From: Verrucomicrobium sp. GAS474
GTDB lineage: Bacteria; Verrucomicrobiota; Verrucomicrobiia; Methylacidiphilales; GAS474
NCBI RefSeq assembly: GCF_900105685.1
Contig: NZ_LT629781.1
Span: 434,001 to 498,000, forward strand
Direction: 5' to 3'
Length of the DNA: 64,000 nucleotides
Each line of letters starts with the position of its first letter. The first letter of the stretch is position 1. The translations under genes were made by a program, and so were the position numbers. Below are positions 1 through 9,900 of this stretch, piece by piece. Under the pieces are notes generated by a model. That model saw nothing but the letters and a program-made list of their open reading frames with translations. It was not told the origin of the DNA and did no database searches.

Positions 1-360
1 GACGCGGTGACCGAGGCGGCGAAGCAGAGCGGCCAGAACTGGCTCCCCGCCATCGCCCCGCTGCGGAAGCCCCGCGATTTCTTCGCCGAGGTGCAGAAGG
101 CCCCGCTGAAGCTGATCGCCTCGCTCCAGCCCGAGGCCCGTCCGCTGAAGGAAACGCTCCGCGAGGCCCTCGCCGCCTCCTCCGGCAAGGCTCCCCACAC
201 CGTCGTGATCATGATCGGGCCGGAAGGCGATTTCACCCCCGCCGAGATCGGCGAGGCCCGGGCGAACGGTTTCCTCCCGGTCTCCCTCGGCAATCTGGTC
301 CTCCGCTCCGAGACCGCCGCGCTCTACAGCCTCGGCATCCTGAAGTACGAGCTGGAGTAG
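1..360 (+). CDS. rsmE: 16S rRNA m3U1498 methyltransferase RsmE, C-terminal part (cut by window edge)
   Basis: RsmE-type SPOUT methyltransferase, which N3-methylates U1498 of 16S rRNA using S-adenosylmethionine. The reading frame is open to the first base of the window, so the true start and the N-terminal PUA-like domain lie upstream; the GTG at 7 is not needed as a start. The visible 119 codons carry the C-terminal trefoil-knot signatures IGPEGDFTPAEI and VSLGNLVLRSETAALYSLG, which bind SAM in this family. It converges on rmlA with 18 bp between stops. Function is confident from the knot motifs; only the C-terminal half can be judged. Confidence 0.9.
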   Translation, partial: DAVTEAAKQSGQNWLPAIAPLRKPRDFFAEVQKAPLKLIASLQPEARPLKETLREALAASSGKAPHTVVIMIGPEGDFTPAEIGEARANGFLPVSLGNLVLRSETAALYSLGILKYELE

Positions 361-378
361 GGCGCTCCCGCCGCGTAT

Positions 379-1287
379 TTAGCGCACGCCTTCCGCCGCG
401 ATCATCCGCAGGTATTCCCCGTAGGACGACTTGCCGTACGCCTTCGCGTTCTTCGCGATCGTCTCCCGGTCGATCCAGCCCCGGAAGAGGCCGATCTCCT
501 CGAGACAGGCGACCTTCAGGCCCTGCCGGTTCTGCACGGCCCGGATGTAGTCGGCCGCCTCGATGAGGTTCTCGTGGGTCCCCGTGTCGAGCCAGGCGGT
601 GCCGCGGCTCAGGACTTCGACGTGGAGCGTCCCCTCGGCGAGGTAGCGGCGGTTGAGGTCGGTGATCTCGATTTCCCCGCGCGGCGAGGGGGTGATCTCC
701 CGCGCGTAGGCGGGGGCGTTTCCGTCGTAGAAATAGAGGCCCGGGATGGCGAGGTTGGAGCGGGGCTTCTCCGGCTTTTCCTCCAGGGAGAGCGCCTTCG
801 TCCCGGTGCCGTCGATCTCGACGACGCCGTAGGAACGGGGGTCGACGACGTGGTAGCCGAAGATCGTCGCCCCGGCCGTCCGGGCCGAGACGTTGACGAG
901 CATGTCGGTGAGGTAGGCGCCGTAGAAGAGGTTGTCCCCGAGGATGAGGCAGGAGGGATTCGTCCCGACGAAGTCGGCCCCGATCCGGTAGGCGTCGGCC
1001 AGGCCCCGGGGCTCGTCCTGGGTGGCGTAGCTCAGCGCGATGCCGTAGGAGGAGCCATCCCCGAGGAGCCGCTCGAAGAGGGGCCGGTCGTGCGGCGTGG
1101 TGATGACGAGGATCTCCCGGATCCCGGCCAGCATGAGGACCGAGAGGGGATAGTAGATCATCGGCTTGTCGTAGACCGGCATCAGCTGCTTCGAGAACGG
1201 CAGCGTGAGGGGGAAGAGCCGGGAGCCGGAACCCCCGGCGAGGATGATGCCCCGGCGGGCGGGGGCGGCGGCGAGGGGGGCGCTCAT
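379..1287 (-). CDS. rmlA: Glucose-1-phosphate thymidylyltransferase RmlA
   Basis: Makes dTDP-glucose from glucose 1-phosphate and dTTP, the first step of dTDP-sugar (typically dTDP-L-rhamnose) synthesis. The 302-residue product is close to the usual length of about 290. It has the nucleotidyltransferase signature GGSGSRLFPLT near residues 16-26, SKQLMPVYDKPMIYYPL just after it, GDNLFYG in the middle, and WLDTGTHENLIEAA near the C-terminus. The ATG at 1287 is chosen because the signature follows within 20 residues and it lies 26 bp after rmlB. The frame stays open far upstream, but that stretch overlaps rmlB and is not real coding. No Shine-Dalgarno is obvious. rmlC and rmlD are not in the window. 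Confidence 0.95.
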   Translation of the reverse strand: MSAPLAAAPARRGIILAGGSGSRLFPLTLPFSKQLMPVYDKPMIYYPLSVLMLAGIREILVITTPHDRPLFERLLGDGSSYGIALSYATQDEPRGLADAYRIGADFVGTNPSCLILGDNLFYGAYLTDMLVNVSARTAGATIFGYHVVDPRSYGVVEIDGTGTKALSLEEKPEKPRSNLAIPGLYFYDGNAPAYAREITPSPRGEIEITDLNRRYLAEGTLHVEVLSRGTAWLDTGTHENLIEAADYIRAVQNRQGLKVACLEEIGLFRGWIDRETIAKNAKAYGKSSYGEYLRMIAAEGVR

Positions 1288-1313
1288 ATAGTAATGGAAG
1301 GAGGGGAGATTTA

Positions 1314-2411
1314 CTAAACCGAAACGCCGCCGAGCCGTTCCCGCGCGTAGCGGGTCTCGGTGATGGCGTCGGCCCAGGGGCGGTTCTCGAGGTACCAGGC
1401 GATCGTCTTTTCGAGGCCGGTCTCGAAGGTCTCCTGCGGCGTCCACCCGAGGGCGGCCTTGATCTTCGCGCAGTCGATGGCGTAGCGGCGGTCGTGGCCG
1501 GGGCGGTCCTTCACGAAGGTGATCTGGTCGGCGTAGGGCTTCCCGTCGGCCCGGGGACGGAGGGTGTCGAGCGTGGCGGCGAGGCGGCGGACGAGGTCGA
1601 GGTTCTTCACCTCGTTCAGGCCGCCGACGTTGTAGACCTCGCCGGGCGCGCCGGTCGAGAGGATGAGGTCGATGGCGCGGCAATGGTCGGCGACGTGGAG
1701 CCAGTCCCGGACGTTCGTCCCGTCGCCGTAGACCGGGAGGGGCTTCCCGTCGAGGGCGTTGAGGATCATGAGGGGGATCAGCTTCTCGGGGAACTGGTAG
1801 GGGCCGTAGTTGTTCGTGCAGTGGGAGACGAGGGTCGGCAGGCCGAAGGTGTGGAAGGCGGCGCGGACGAAGTGGTCCGAGGCGGCCTTCGAGGCGGCGT
1901 AGGGGCTGTTCGGCGCGTAGGGCGTCGTCTCGCGGAAGGGCGGATCCTCGGGCTCGAGGGAGCCGAAGACCTCGTCGGTCGAGACATGGAAGAAGCGGAA
2001 GGCCGCCTTCGCCTCGGGGGCAAGGCCGTTCCAGTAGGCCCGGGCCGATTCGAGGAGGCGGAAGGTGCCGACGGCGTTGGTGAGGACGAAGGCCTCGGGG
2101 CCGTCGATGGAGCGGTCGACGTGGGACTCCGCGGCGAAGTGGACGACGGCGTCGATCCGATGGCAGGCGAGGAGATCGGCGACGAGGGCGCGGTCCCCGA
2201 TGTCCCCCTGGACGAACTGGAGCCGGGGATCGCCCTCCAGGTCGGCGAGGTTCGCCCGGTTCCCGGCATAGGTGAGGAGGTCAAGGTTGACCAGGAGGTC
2301 GGTGTCGGCACCGGAACCGGTTGCGGCGAGCCGTTCCCGGACGAAGTTGGAACCGATGAAGCCGCATCCGCCGGTGACCAGCAGGCGGCGAGGCGCATTC
2401 TTCAAAGACAT
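1314..2411 (-). CDS. rmlB: dTDP-glucose 4,6-dehydratase RmlB
   Basis: Extended short-chain dehydrogenase that converts dTDP-glucose to dTDP-4-keto-6-deoxyglucose with tightly bound NAD+. The product is 365 residues. The Rossmann motif TGGCGFIGSNF is near residues 13-23. VHFAAESHVDRS, the catalytic STDEVFG segment and YAASKAASD (Tyr-x3-Lys) follow in the expected order, then NNYGPYQFPEKLIPLMI. The ATG at 2411 is preceded by AAGGAA at a suitable distance, so it is preferred over longer readings. It is followed by rmlA (26 bp) and preceded by pdxH (68 bp), all on the minus strand, so one transcript is likely. Confidence 0.96.
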   Translation of the reverse strand: MSLKNAPRRLLVTGGCGFIGSNFVRERLAATGSGADTDLLVNLDLLTYAGNRANLADLEGDPRLQFVQGDIGDRALVADLLACHRIDAVVHFAAESHVDRSIDGPEAFVLTNAVGTFRLLESARAYWNGLAPEAKAAFRFFHVSTDEVFGSLEPEDPPFRETTPYAPNSPYAASKAASDHFVRAAFHTFGLPTLVSHCTNNYGPYQFPEKLIPLMILNALDGKPLPVYGDGTNVRDWLHVADHCRAIDLILSTGAPGEVYNVGGLNEVKNLDLVRRLAATLDTLRPRADGKPYADQITFVKDRPGHDRRYAIDCAKIKAALGWTPQETFETGLEKTIAWYLENRPWADAITETRYARERLGGVSV

Positions 2412-2479
2412 GGGGCGTTCCTTACAGGAATTGGAGCACGCCGTAAAGAGGGAGTCGGAAAAGAACGCCCCCTTTCCCG

Positions 2480-3169
2480 TTAAGGGGCGAGCCGCTCGAC
2501 CTTCCACGGCTTCCCGAGGGAATCGCGGCGGTAGCGGAGGCGGTCGTGGAGCCGGTTCGTCCTCCCCTGCCAGAACTCGATGCTGACCGGGGCGAGGCGG
2601 TAGCCGCCCCAGTGGTCGGGGACGGGGACTTCCCCGGTGGCGAAGCGGGCCTTCACCTCGGCCAGCTTGTTGTTGATCGCCTCCCGGCTCGGGATCACCT
2701 CGCTCTGGTTCGAGACCCACGCCCCGATCCGGCTGCCGAGGGGGCGGCTCTCGAAGTAGGCGGTGGTCTCCGGGCGGCTGATCTTCTCCGCGCGGCCCTC
2801 GATGGTGATCTGCCGCTCCAGGTCGAGCCAGCTGAAGGTGAGCCCCGCCCGGGGGTTGGCCGTCAGGTGGCGGGCCTTCTCGCTCTGGTAATTCGTGAAG
2901 AAGACGAAGCCCTGCTCGTTGAATTCCTTCAGGAGCATGATCCGGCCCCGGGGCTGCCCCTCGGGGGAGACGGTCGAGACGATCATGGCGTTCGGCTCCT
3001 GGATCTTCGCGTCGATGGCGTCCTGGAACCAGCGGGCGAACTGGCGGAACGGATTCGCGTCGAGGTCGTCCTCGGCGAGGCCCCGGAGGACATAATCGCG
3101 GCGGAGGGAACTGACGGCGATGTCGTTGAGCGTGGCGGGGCTGGAGTCGTTCGGCATCGGATTCACCAT
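2480..3169 (-). CDS. pdxH: Pyridoxine/pyridoxamine 5'-phosphate oxidase PdxH
   Basis: FMN-dependent oxidase that forms pyridoxal 5'-phosphate from PNP or PMP. The 229-residue product is close to the E. coli length (218). Family blocks appear in order: LRRDY at the N-terminus, GRIMLLKEF and FFTNYQSEKARHL (FMN phosphate binding), GAWVSNQSEVI, and the C-terminal FWQGRTNRLHDRLRYRR that binds FMN and substrate. A second in-frame ATG lies at 3157, four codons in; either start keeps every motif. It sits upstream of rmlB on the same strand, and the pairing with sugar-nucleotide genes looks incidental. Confidence 0.95.
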   Translation of the reverse strand: MVNPMPNDSSPATLNDIAVSSLRRDYVLRGLAEDDLDANPFRQFARWFQDAIDAKIQEPNAMIVSTVSPEGQPRGRIMLLKEFNEQGFVFFTNYQSEKARHLTANPRAGLTFSWLDLERQITIEGRAEKISRPETTAYFESRPLGSRIGAWVSNQSEVIPSREAINNKLAEVKARFATGEVPVPDHWGGYRLAPVSIEFWQGRTNRLHDRLRYRRDSLGKPWKVERLAP

Positions 3170-3344
3170 GGAACCAATTTAACCCCGGAATGGAGACCGC
3201 GCGAGGGGGAAAATCAGGCAGCGACCGCTTCCGGGTTTCCCGTACAACCCATATTCCCCTTCTCCTCCGCAATGTTACCTAGTCGCCGGTTTGTCACGCT
3301 CCTGTTATTGCGTCCTCGCGGGAATCCCTTCACACTCCCCGGCC

Positions 3345-4826
3345 ATGGCCCGAGACATCCTCACGACCCACGAAAAAGCGCTTCAGGTTAACCTCGATCC
3401 CAGGAAATACGGCACCTTCGCCGAGATCGGCGCGGGTCAGGAAGTGGCGCGGTGGTTCTTCCGCGTCGGCGCGGCGGCGGGAACCATCGCGAAGAGCATG
3501 TCGGCCTACGACATGACCTTCAGCGACGCCATCTACGGCCCCTGCCAGCGTTACGTCAGCCAGGAGCGGCTGGAGCAGATGCTCCACCACGAGTTCGACC
3601 TCCTCGTCGAGCGCCTGAACGAGAAGCGCGGCGCCGAGACGACCTTCTTCACCTTCTCCGACACCGTCCGCGCCCGGGGCTTCAAGGGCGGCGACGAGTG
3701 CCACGGCTGGCTCGGCATCCGCTACCAGCTCTCCCCGCGCAGCGCGCCGAACGAGCTGATCCTCCACGTCCGGATGCTCGACAAGGAGAACCTCCAGCAG
3801 CAGGAGGCCCTCGGCATCCTCGGCGTGAACATGGTCTACGGCGCGTTCCAGTATTCGCGCGGGCCCTACGCCCTCGTCGAGTCGCTCCTCGACGGCCTCT
3901 CCTCGGAGCGGATCGAGATCGACATGCTGAAGGTGAAGGGACCCGACTTCGCCGGCCTCGACAACCGCCTCCTTTCCCTCCACCTCGTGAAGCTCGGCCT
4001 CTCCCAGGCCGCCATCTTCGGCCCGGACGGCCACGCCCTCCAGCCCTCGGAGATCCTCTACAAGAAGGCGATCATCCTGGAGCGCGGCAACTTCCGCCCG
4101 ATCACGAAGGTCAACCTCGACATGCTCGAGAAGGCGCACAACCAGTTCAGCTCCGACCCGGTGAACAAGGACAAGAAGGTCATCGAGATCGTCGAGATTA
4201 CGATGAACAACCTCCTCAACCAGGGCCAGGTCGACCCCAACGACTTCCTCGAGCGGGTCGACATCCTCGCCGGGCTCGGCAAGACGGTGATGATCTCGAA
4301 CTACGCCGAGTTCTACAAGCTGAGCGCCTTCCTCAACCGCTACACGAAGGAGATGATCGGCATCGTCCTCGGCATCCCGCTGCTGCGGGAGCTCTTCAAC
4401 GAGGAGTATTACGCCGAGCTCTCCGGCGGCACGCTGGAGGCCTTCGGGCGGCTCTTCCGCAACCTCCTCCGCCTCTACGTCTATCCCGGCGTCGGGCGGA
4501 GCGGGGAGATCGTCGGCATCGAGAACATCGTCCTCCCCGAGACCGTCCGCGACCTCTACCGTCACCTCCTGAACAACGGCTACATGGAGGAAGTCCGCAC
4601 CGACCGCATCCCCGACATGCTCTTCTCCTCCCACGAGGTCGCCCGGAAGATCCGCGAGGGCGACGTCACGTGGGAGGACCACGTCACCCCGCAGGTCGCC
4701 GCGATGATCAAGGAGAACGCCTACTTCGGCTGGCGGCTCCCCGGCGCGGCCCCCCAGTTCAGCGAGGGAATCCTCGGCGCCAACGGGATTCCGATGGTGC
4801 CGGAGGGGACGAAGAATTGCCCGTAG
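3345..4826 (+). CDS. Conserved protein of unknown function (AEIGAGQEVARWFF family)
   Basis: A 493-residue soluble-looking protein with no signal peptide or membrane segment. It opens with a distinctive block (GTFAEIGAGQEVARWFFRVG, then AAGTIAKSMSAYDM). Homologues are widespread in Bacteroidetes, Verrucomicrobia and Acidobacteria. They are often labelled nicotinate-nucleotide adenylyltransferase or TonB-dependent receptor. Neither label is supported here: there is no nucleotidyltransferase HxGH motif, no barrel and no plug. The ATG at 3345 is used because the conserved N-terminus starts shortly after it; an upstream ATG at 3291 would add an unconserved 18-residue extension. It stands alone between pdxH (divergent) and a repeat element. 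Function unknown. Confidence 0.85.
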   Translation: MARDILTTHEKALQVNLDPRKYGTFAEIGAGQEVARWFFRVGAAAGTIAKSMSAYDMTFSDAIYGPCQRYVSQERLEQMLHHEFDLLVERLNEKRGAETTFFTFSDTVRARGFKGGDECHGWLGIRYQLSPRSAPNELILHVRMLDKENLQQQEALGILGVNMVYGAFQYSRGPYALVESLLDGLSSERIEIDMLKVKGPDFAGLDNRLLSLHLVKLGLSQAAIFGPDGHALQPSEILYKKAIILERGNFRPITKVNLDMLEKAHNQFSSDPVNKDKKVIEIVEITMNNLLNQGQVDPNDFLERVDILAGLGKTVMISNYAEFYKLSAFLNRYTKEMIGIVLGIPLLRELFNEEYYAELSGGTLEAFGRLFRNLLRLYVYPGVGRSGEIVGIENIVLPETVRDLYRHLLNNGYMEEVRTDRIPDMLFSSHEVARKIREGDVTWEDHVTPQVAAMIKENAYFGWRLPGAAPQFSEGILGANGIPMVPEGTKNCP

Positions 4827-4831
4827 CGCAG

Positions 4832-5126
4832 AAGCGGGCTTCCACATTCCCCAGCACTAAGACGCGTGGTTCCTCCCAAGCGGACAGGGGAACTAGCGGA
4901 CATGCTCTAGTGGACGACCTAATGCGGTGTCGCTCCGAACAGTTCAGGCCCATCTGACGGGGACTGCCGTCGCGGTAGCGACACTCGTTCCTCAGGGGAA
5001 ACTAACTGGCATGGCCGGGAGGCAAGCCCCTCTTGCGTCGTCTAACCCGTGCGGATCGCCTCCAGCTGTACAGGGTCTGTACCCGATCCCGAAGGAGCAC
5101 TCACCACCCCCTTCGCGACCCCTTTC
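4832..5126. repeat. Dispersed intergenic repeat, copy R1
   Basis: This fills the 312-bp gap between the convergent stops at 4826 and 5139. Its reverse complement matches 45247-45632 over nearly its whole length. It contains one copy of a 61-bp module (4965-5025, beginning TGCCGTCGCGGTAGCGACAC) that recurs twice at 45361-45499 and once at 58363-58423. It ends with the terminal unit CTGTACAGGGTCTGTACCCG followed by TCCCGAAGG, also seen near 21230, 45300 and 58460. Short reading frames here are not conserved between copies. I see no other gene in the gap. Confidence 0.85.
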
Positions 5127-5138
5127 CAAAGGTCAGTT

Positions 5139-6617
5139 CTAGCTCGCCCTCTTCCCCGCCAACGCCGATCCGGCAAAGCTGACGATGAAGTTCGCCGCCA
5201 AGGCGACGATACCGATATAGGCCCCGTAGGTGCCGCCGCCGATGTGGAAGGAATAGATCGGCTTCAGCCCGACGGAGTAGGCCAGCGAGATGCCGACGAC
5301 GATGCCGACGAGCCAGCCGACGAAGAGCGCCGCGCCGTTCATCCGGAACTTCCCCTTGGAATAGAGCGCGAAGAGGACGGCGGGGAGGATCTGGAGCATG
5401 CAGACGCCGCCGAGGAGCTGGAAGTCGATCGCATACTGGGTCGGCATGAGCAGGATCACGAGGAGGGCCCCGGCCTTCACGACGGTCGAGGCGAGCTTCG
5501 CGATCCGCCCCTCCTCCTGCGAGTCCATGCCGGGATGGATGAAGGGCTTCCAGATGTTCCGGGTGAAGAGATTGGCGGTGCCGATCGACATGATCGCCGC
5601 GGGGACGAGGGCGCCGATGGCGATGGCGGCGAAGGCGAAGCCGACGAACCAGGCCGGGAACATCTGCTTGAAGAGGAGCGGGACGATGTCGTTCTTCGTC
5701 TCGGGCGTCACCGTGATCCCCGCCGAGATCGCCATGTACCCCATGAGGGCGATGAGGCCGAGGACGACCGAGTAGGCGGGGAGGAGCATCATGTTCTTGC
5801 GGATCGTCCGGGCGCTCGTCGCGCTCAGGACGCCCGTCATCGTGTGGGGATACATGAAGAGGGCGAGGGCCGAGCCGAGGGCGACGGTGGCGTAGGGAAG
5901 GAACTGGGCGGGATGGAGGAGGAGGCCGGTCTTCGCGCTGGCCGCACCCGCCTTGAAGTGGGCGTCGGCGGCGTCGAAAATCGCGCCGTACCCGCCGAGC
6001 TTCGCCGGGATGATCGCCACCGCCGCGAAGACGACGACATAGATCATGATGTCCTTCACGAAGGCGATCATCGCCGGGGCGCGGAGGCCGCTGCTGTAGG
6101 TGTAGAGGGCGAGGACGACGAAGGCGATGAAGAGCGGGATATGGCCGGTCCCGAGGCCGAGGGCGGCGAAGACCGACTGCATGCCGACGAGCTGGAGGGC
6201 AATGTAGGGCATCGTCGCCACGATCCCGGTGAGGGCGACGGCGCATTCGAGCGGGCGCGATTTGTAATGGCCGAGGATCAGGTCGGCCGCCGTCATGTGG
6301 CCGCCCTCGTGGCAGACGGTCCAGAGCCGGGCCATGACGAGGAAGGCGAAGGGATAGATGAGGATCGTGTAGGGCACCGCGAAGAACCCGTACGCGCCGA
6401 CCGAATAGACGAGCGCCGGGACGGCGATGACGGTGTAGGCGGTGTAGAGGTCGCCGCCGAGGAGGAACCAGGTGATCCAGACGCCGAATCGCTTCCCGCC
6501 GAGGCCCCATTCATGGAACTGGGTGAGATCGGCTTTCTGCCAGCGGGAGGCGACGAAGCCGAGGACGGTGACGAGGAGGAAGAAGGCGACGAAGACCGAG
6601 AGGGAGACGGGATTCAT
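5139..6617 (-). CDS. Sodium:solute symporter (SSF family, monocarboxylate permease MctP-like)
   Basis: Integral inner-membrane symporter of 492 residues with about 13 hydrophobic segments, the usual SSF size and topology. The early blocks FHEWGLGGKRFGVWITWFLL and GGDLYTAYTVIAVPALVY are typical of the MctP-like branch, which imports short monocarboxylates such as lactate or pyruvate; the substrate here is inferred. Its upstream partner is the DUF3311 gene, 33 bp away on the same strand, a pairing that is common for this branch. The stop abuts repeat copy R1. Charged C-terminal tail, no truncation. Confidence 0.88.
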   Translation of the reverse strand: MNPVSLSVFVAFFLLVTVLGFVASRWQKADLTQFHEWGLGGKRFGVWITWFLLGGDLYTAYTVIAVPALVYSVGAYGFFAVPYTILIYPFAFLVMARLWTVCHEGGHMTAADLILGHYKSRPLECAVALTGIVATMPYIALQLVGMQSVFAALGLGTGHIPLFIAFVVLALYTYSSGLRAPAMIAFVKDIMIYVVVFAAVAIIPAKLGGYGAIFDAADAHFKAGAASAKTGLLLHPAQFLPYATVALGSALALFMYPHTMTGVLSATSARTIRKNMMLLPAYSVVLGLIALMGYMAISAGITVTPETKNDIVPLLFKQMFPAWFVGFAFAAIAIGALVPAAIMSIGTANLFTRNIWKPFIHPGMDSQEEGRIAKLASTVVKAGALLVILLMPTQYAIDFQLLGGVCMLQILPAVLFALYSKGKFRMNGAALFVGWLVGIVVGISLAYSVGLKPIYSFHIGGGTYGAYIGIVALAANFIVSFAGSALAGKRAS

Positions 6618-6650
6618 GGGAGGAGAAAAAGAGGAAAGGGAGTGGCGACC

Positions 6651-6824
6651 TTACTTCGCGTTCCGGTCGTAGAGATAGATCGCCAGGGAGGTGATCGGGA
6701 TCCAGACCAGCTGGGACCAATAGAAGAAGGGGAAACCGAGGAGCCGGGGCGCGTCGAGGTTGTAGGAGGAAACCCAGAGGATCGCCAGGCAGGGAATCAG
6801 GAGGAGGAGATGGAGCGGTTTCAT
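6651..6824 (-). CDS. DUF3311 small membrane protein (symporter partner)
   Basis: A 57-residue protein starting MKPLHLLLLIPCLAILW and ending IYLYDRNAK. It has two hydrophobic segments (about residues 5-19 and 38-51) separated by YNLDAPRLLGFPFFYWSQ, whose FPFFYW core is the hallmark of DUF3311. These proteins are typically encoded just upstream of an SSF permease, as here (33 bp). The likely role is an accessory subunit or assembly partner of the symporter, which is inferred from context. It is short enough to be missed by length cut-offs. The ATG at 6824 is the only reasonable start. Confidence 0.88.
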   Translation of the reverse strand: MKPLHLLLLIPCLAILWVSSYNLDAPRLLGFPFFYWSQLVWIPITSLAIYLYDRNAK

Positions 6825-6974
6825 GTTTTACACTTCTGGCATTGAGCTAAGCTCTCTTCGCGGGCAAAAGCAACTGTGGATGCGCGACACGGGTGACTGA
6901 ATCCCGGACGGAACGGGCCTTGTCTTGGGGGCCGATTCGCCCTACCCTGAATAGCCCCTTCTTTCCTCCTTCCC

Positions 6975-9900
6975 ATGTCCTCCTCCTTCGTCCATCTCCA
7001 CGTCCATTCGGAGTTCTCGCTCCTCGACGGGGCGTGCCGGATCGACGACCTCGCGGCGAAGGCGAAGGAGTTCGGGATGCCCGCCCTGGCGCTGACCGAC
7101 CACGGCAATCTCTTCGGCGCGATCGGCTTCTACCAGGCCTGCCTGAAGGCGGGGGTGAAGCCGATCATCGGCTGCGAAGTCTACATGGCCCCGGGCGACC
7201 GGCGGGAGCGGAAGGCGAACAGCGCCCGCGACGCCTCGACCCACTTCATGCTCCTCGCGAAGAACGAGGTCGGCTACCACAACCTCATCCGCCTCGTCTC
7301 CTCGGCCCACCTCGAGGGCCAGTATTACAAGCCCCGGATCGACAAGGAGATCCTCCGCGAGCACGCCGAGGGCCTCATCGGGACGAGCGCCTGCCTGAAG
7401 AACGAGATCGCCCAGCACCTCCTCCAGGACCAGGTCGAGCACGCGGAGAAGGCGATCCTCGAATACCAGTCGATGTTCGCCCCCGGCGACTTCTACCTCG
7501 AGATCCACCGCCACGGCATCCCCGGCCAGGAACAGGTGCTGAGGCACCTCGTCGCGCTCGGGAAGAAGCTCGGCGTGAAGCTCGTCGCCGCCAACGACGT
7601 CCACTACCTCACGAAGGACGACTCGGCCGCCCACGACGCCCTCCTCTGCATCGGCACCGGCGCCCTCCTCACCGACGAGAAGCGGATGCGCTACACGGTG
7701 AACGAGTTCTACTTCAAGTCCCCCGACGAGATGGCGGCGCTCTTCCACGACCTCCCCGAGGCCCTCGAATCGACGCTGGAGATCGCCGGGAAGTGCAACC
7801 TGAAGATCGAGCTGGGGAAGAACAAGTTCCCCGCCTACCCCCTCCCCGAGGGCCAGGCGACCGCCGAGGGCTATCTCCGCGAGCTCTGCATCGAGGGGGT
7901 GAAGAAGCGCTACACCGACCCGAAGACCGACACCCCGGAGCGGATGAAGGAGATCTGGGAGCGGCTCGACTTCGAGCTGAACGTCCTAGCGAAGACCGGC
8001 TTCACCGCCTACTTCCTCATCGTCTGGGACTTCATCGACTACGCGAAGCGGGCGGGCATCCCCGTCGGTCCCGGGCGCGGCAGCGCCGCCGGCTCCCTCA
8101 TCGCCTACGCCCTCGGCATCACCGACCTCTGCCCCCTCCGCTACGCCCTCTTCTTCGAGCGGTTCCTCAACCCCGAACGGGTCTCGCCGCCCGACATCGA
8201 CGTCGACTTCTGCTACAACCGCCGCCCCGAGGTCATCGAATACGTCCGGCAGAAGTACGGGGAACGCTCCGTCGCCCAGATCATCACCTACGGCACCCTC
8301 GGCGCGAAGATGGCGCTCCGCGACGTCTCCCGCGTCATGGGCCTCTCCTACGGGGACGCCGACAAGCTCGCGAAGATGATCCCGAACGAGCTCAACATCG
8401 AGCTCTCCGACGCTCTCGAGAAAAGCCCCGACCTGAAGAACGCCTACGCGAACGACGAGACGGCGAAGCAGGTCCTCGACACCGCGATGGCGCTGGAGGG
8501 CCTCACCCGGCAGGTCGGCGTCCACGCGGCGGGCGTCGTCATCGCCGACGGCGACCTCACCGACAACGTCCCCCTGACGCGGGACGACAGCGGCGGCGTC
8601 GTCACCCAGTGGTCGATGGAACACCTCTCCGAGGTCGGCATGCTGAAGATGGACTTCCTCGGCCTGAAGACCCTCACCGTCATCGACGACTGCCTGAAGA
8701 TGGTCGAGAAGAACCTCGGGAAGAAGATCGTCCCCGCCGACATCCCCCTGGACGACGCCCGCACCTACGACCTCATCTCCGCCGCCCAGAACGTCGGCGT
8801 CTTCCAGCTCGAATCGAAGGGGATGGGCGGCGCCTGCGCCTCGGTGAAGCCGAAGTGCATCGAGGACATCATCGCGCTCGTCGCCCTCTACCGGCCCGGC
8901 CCGATGGAGAACATCCCCCTCTTCGGCGACCGCAAGCAGGGCCGCGTCCCGCTCGAGTACCCGCACAAGCTCCTCGAGGCGAGCCTCAGGGAAACCTACG
9001 GCATCATCGTCTACCAGGAGCAGGTGATGCAGGCGGCGAACATCCTCGCCGGCTACTCCCTCGGCCAGGCGGACCTCCTCCGCCGCGCGATGGGAAAAAA
9101 GAAGTTCGAGGAGATGGAGAAGCAGCGCGCCCTCTTCGTGAAGGGCTGCGCCGAGACCAACCAGATCCCCGCCGAGGAGGCGAACACCCTCTTCGACACG
9201 CTCGAGAAATTCGCCGGATACGGCTTCAACAAGGCCCACGCCGCCTGCTACGGCGTCCTCGCCTACCACACCGCGTGGTTGAAGGCGAACTACCCGGAGG
9301 AGTTCCTCGCCGCCCTCATGTCGAACGAGCTCGGCAAGAACGAGAAGATCGCCGAATTCGTCGACGAGGCCCGCAAGATGGGGATCCCCGTCCTCCCGCC
9401 CGACATCAACGCCAGCTTCGGCCCCTTCACCGTCGAGAAGATCGAGGGAAAGAAGAAGCGGGCGATCCGCTACGGCCTCGCGGGCGTGAAGAACGTCGGC
9501 TCCGGCGCGATCGAGCAGATCGTCGCCGCGCGGGAAAAGAGCGGCCCCTTCACCGACCTCAAGACCTTCTGCCTCTGCGTCGATCCCCACCTCCTCAACA
9601 AGCGCCTCATGGAGAGCCTCGTCCGCGTCGGCGCGTTCGACAGCTTCGGCAAGAACCGCGCCACCACCGAGGCCTCCCTCGACGGAGCCCTCGGCGCCGC
9701 CTCGAGCACCGCGAAGGAAAAGGCGAGCGGCCAGACCTCCCTCCTCGACATGCTCGACGAGGCCCCCGCCCTCGACGCCGCCTCGGCGGGGCGCGGCGTC
9801 CAGGACCAGCCCGAATATCCCTCCGAAGACCTCCTCGGCTACGAGAAGGAACTCCTCGGCTTCTACTTCTCCGGCCATCCCCTCGACAAGCACCTCCCCC

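Noticed and set aside
1314-3272. Longer N-terminal reading of rmlB overlapping pdxH
   Set aside because: The extension is an Arg/Pro-rich shadow of pdxH; the ATG at 2411 has a ribosome site and places the Rossmann motif correctly.
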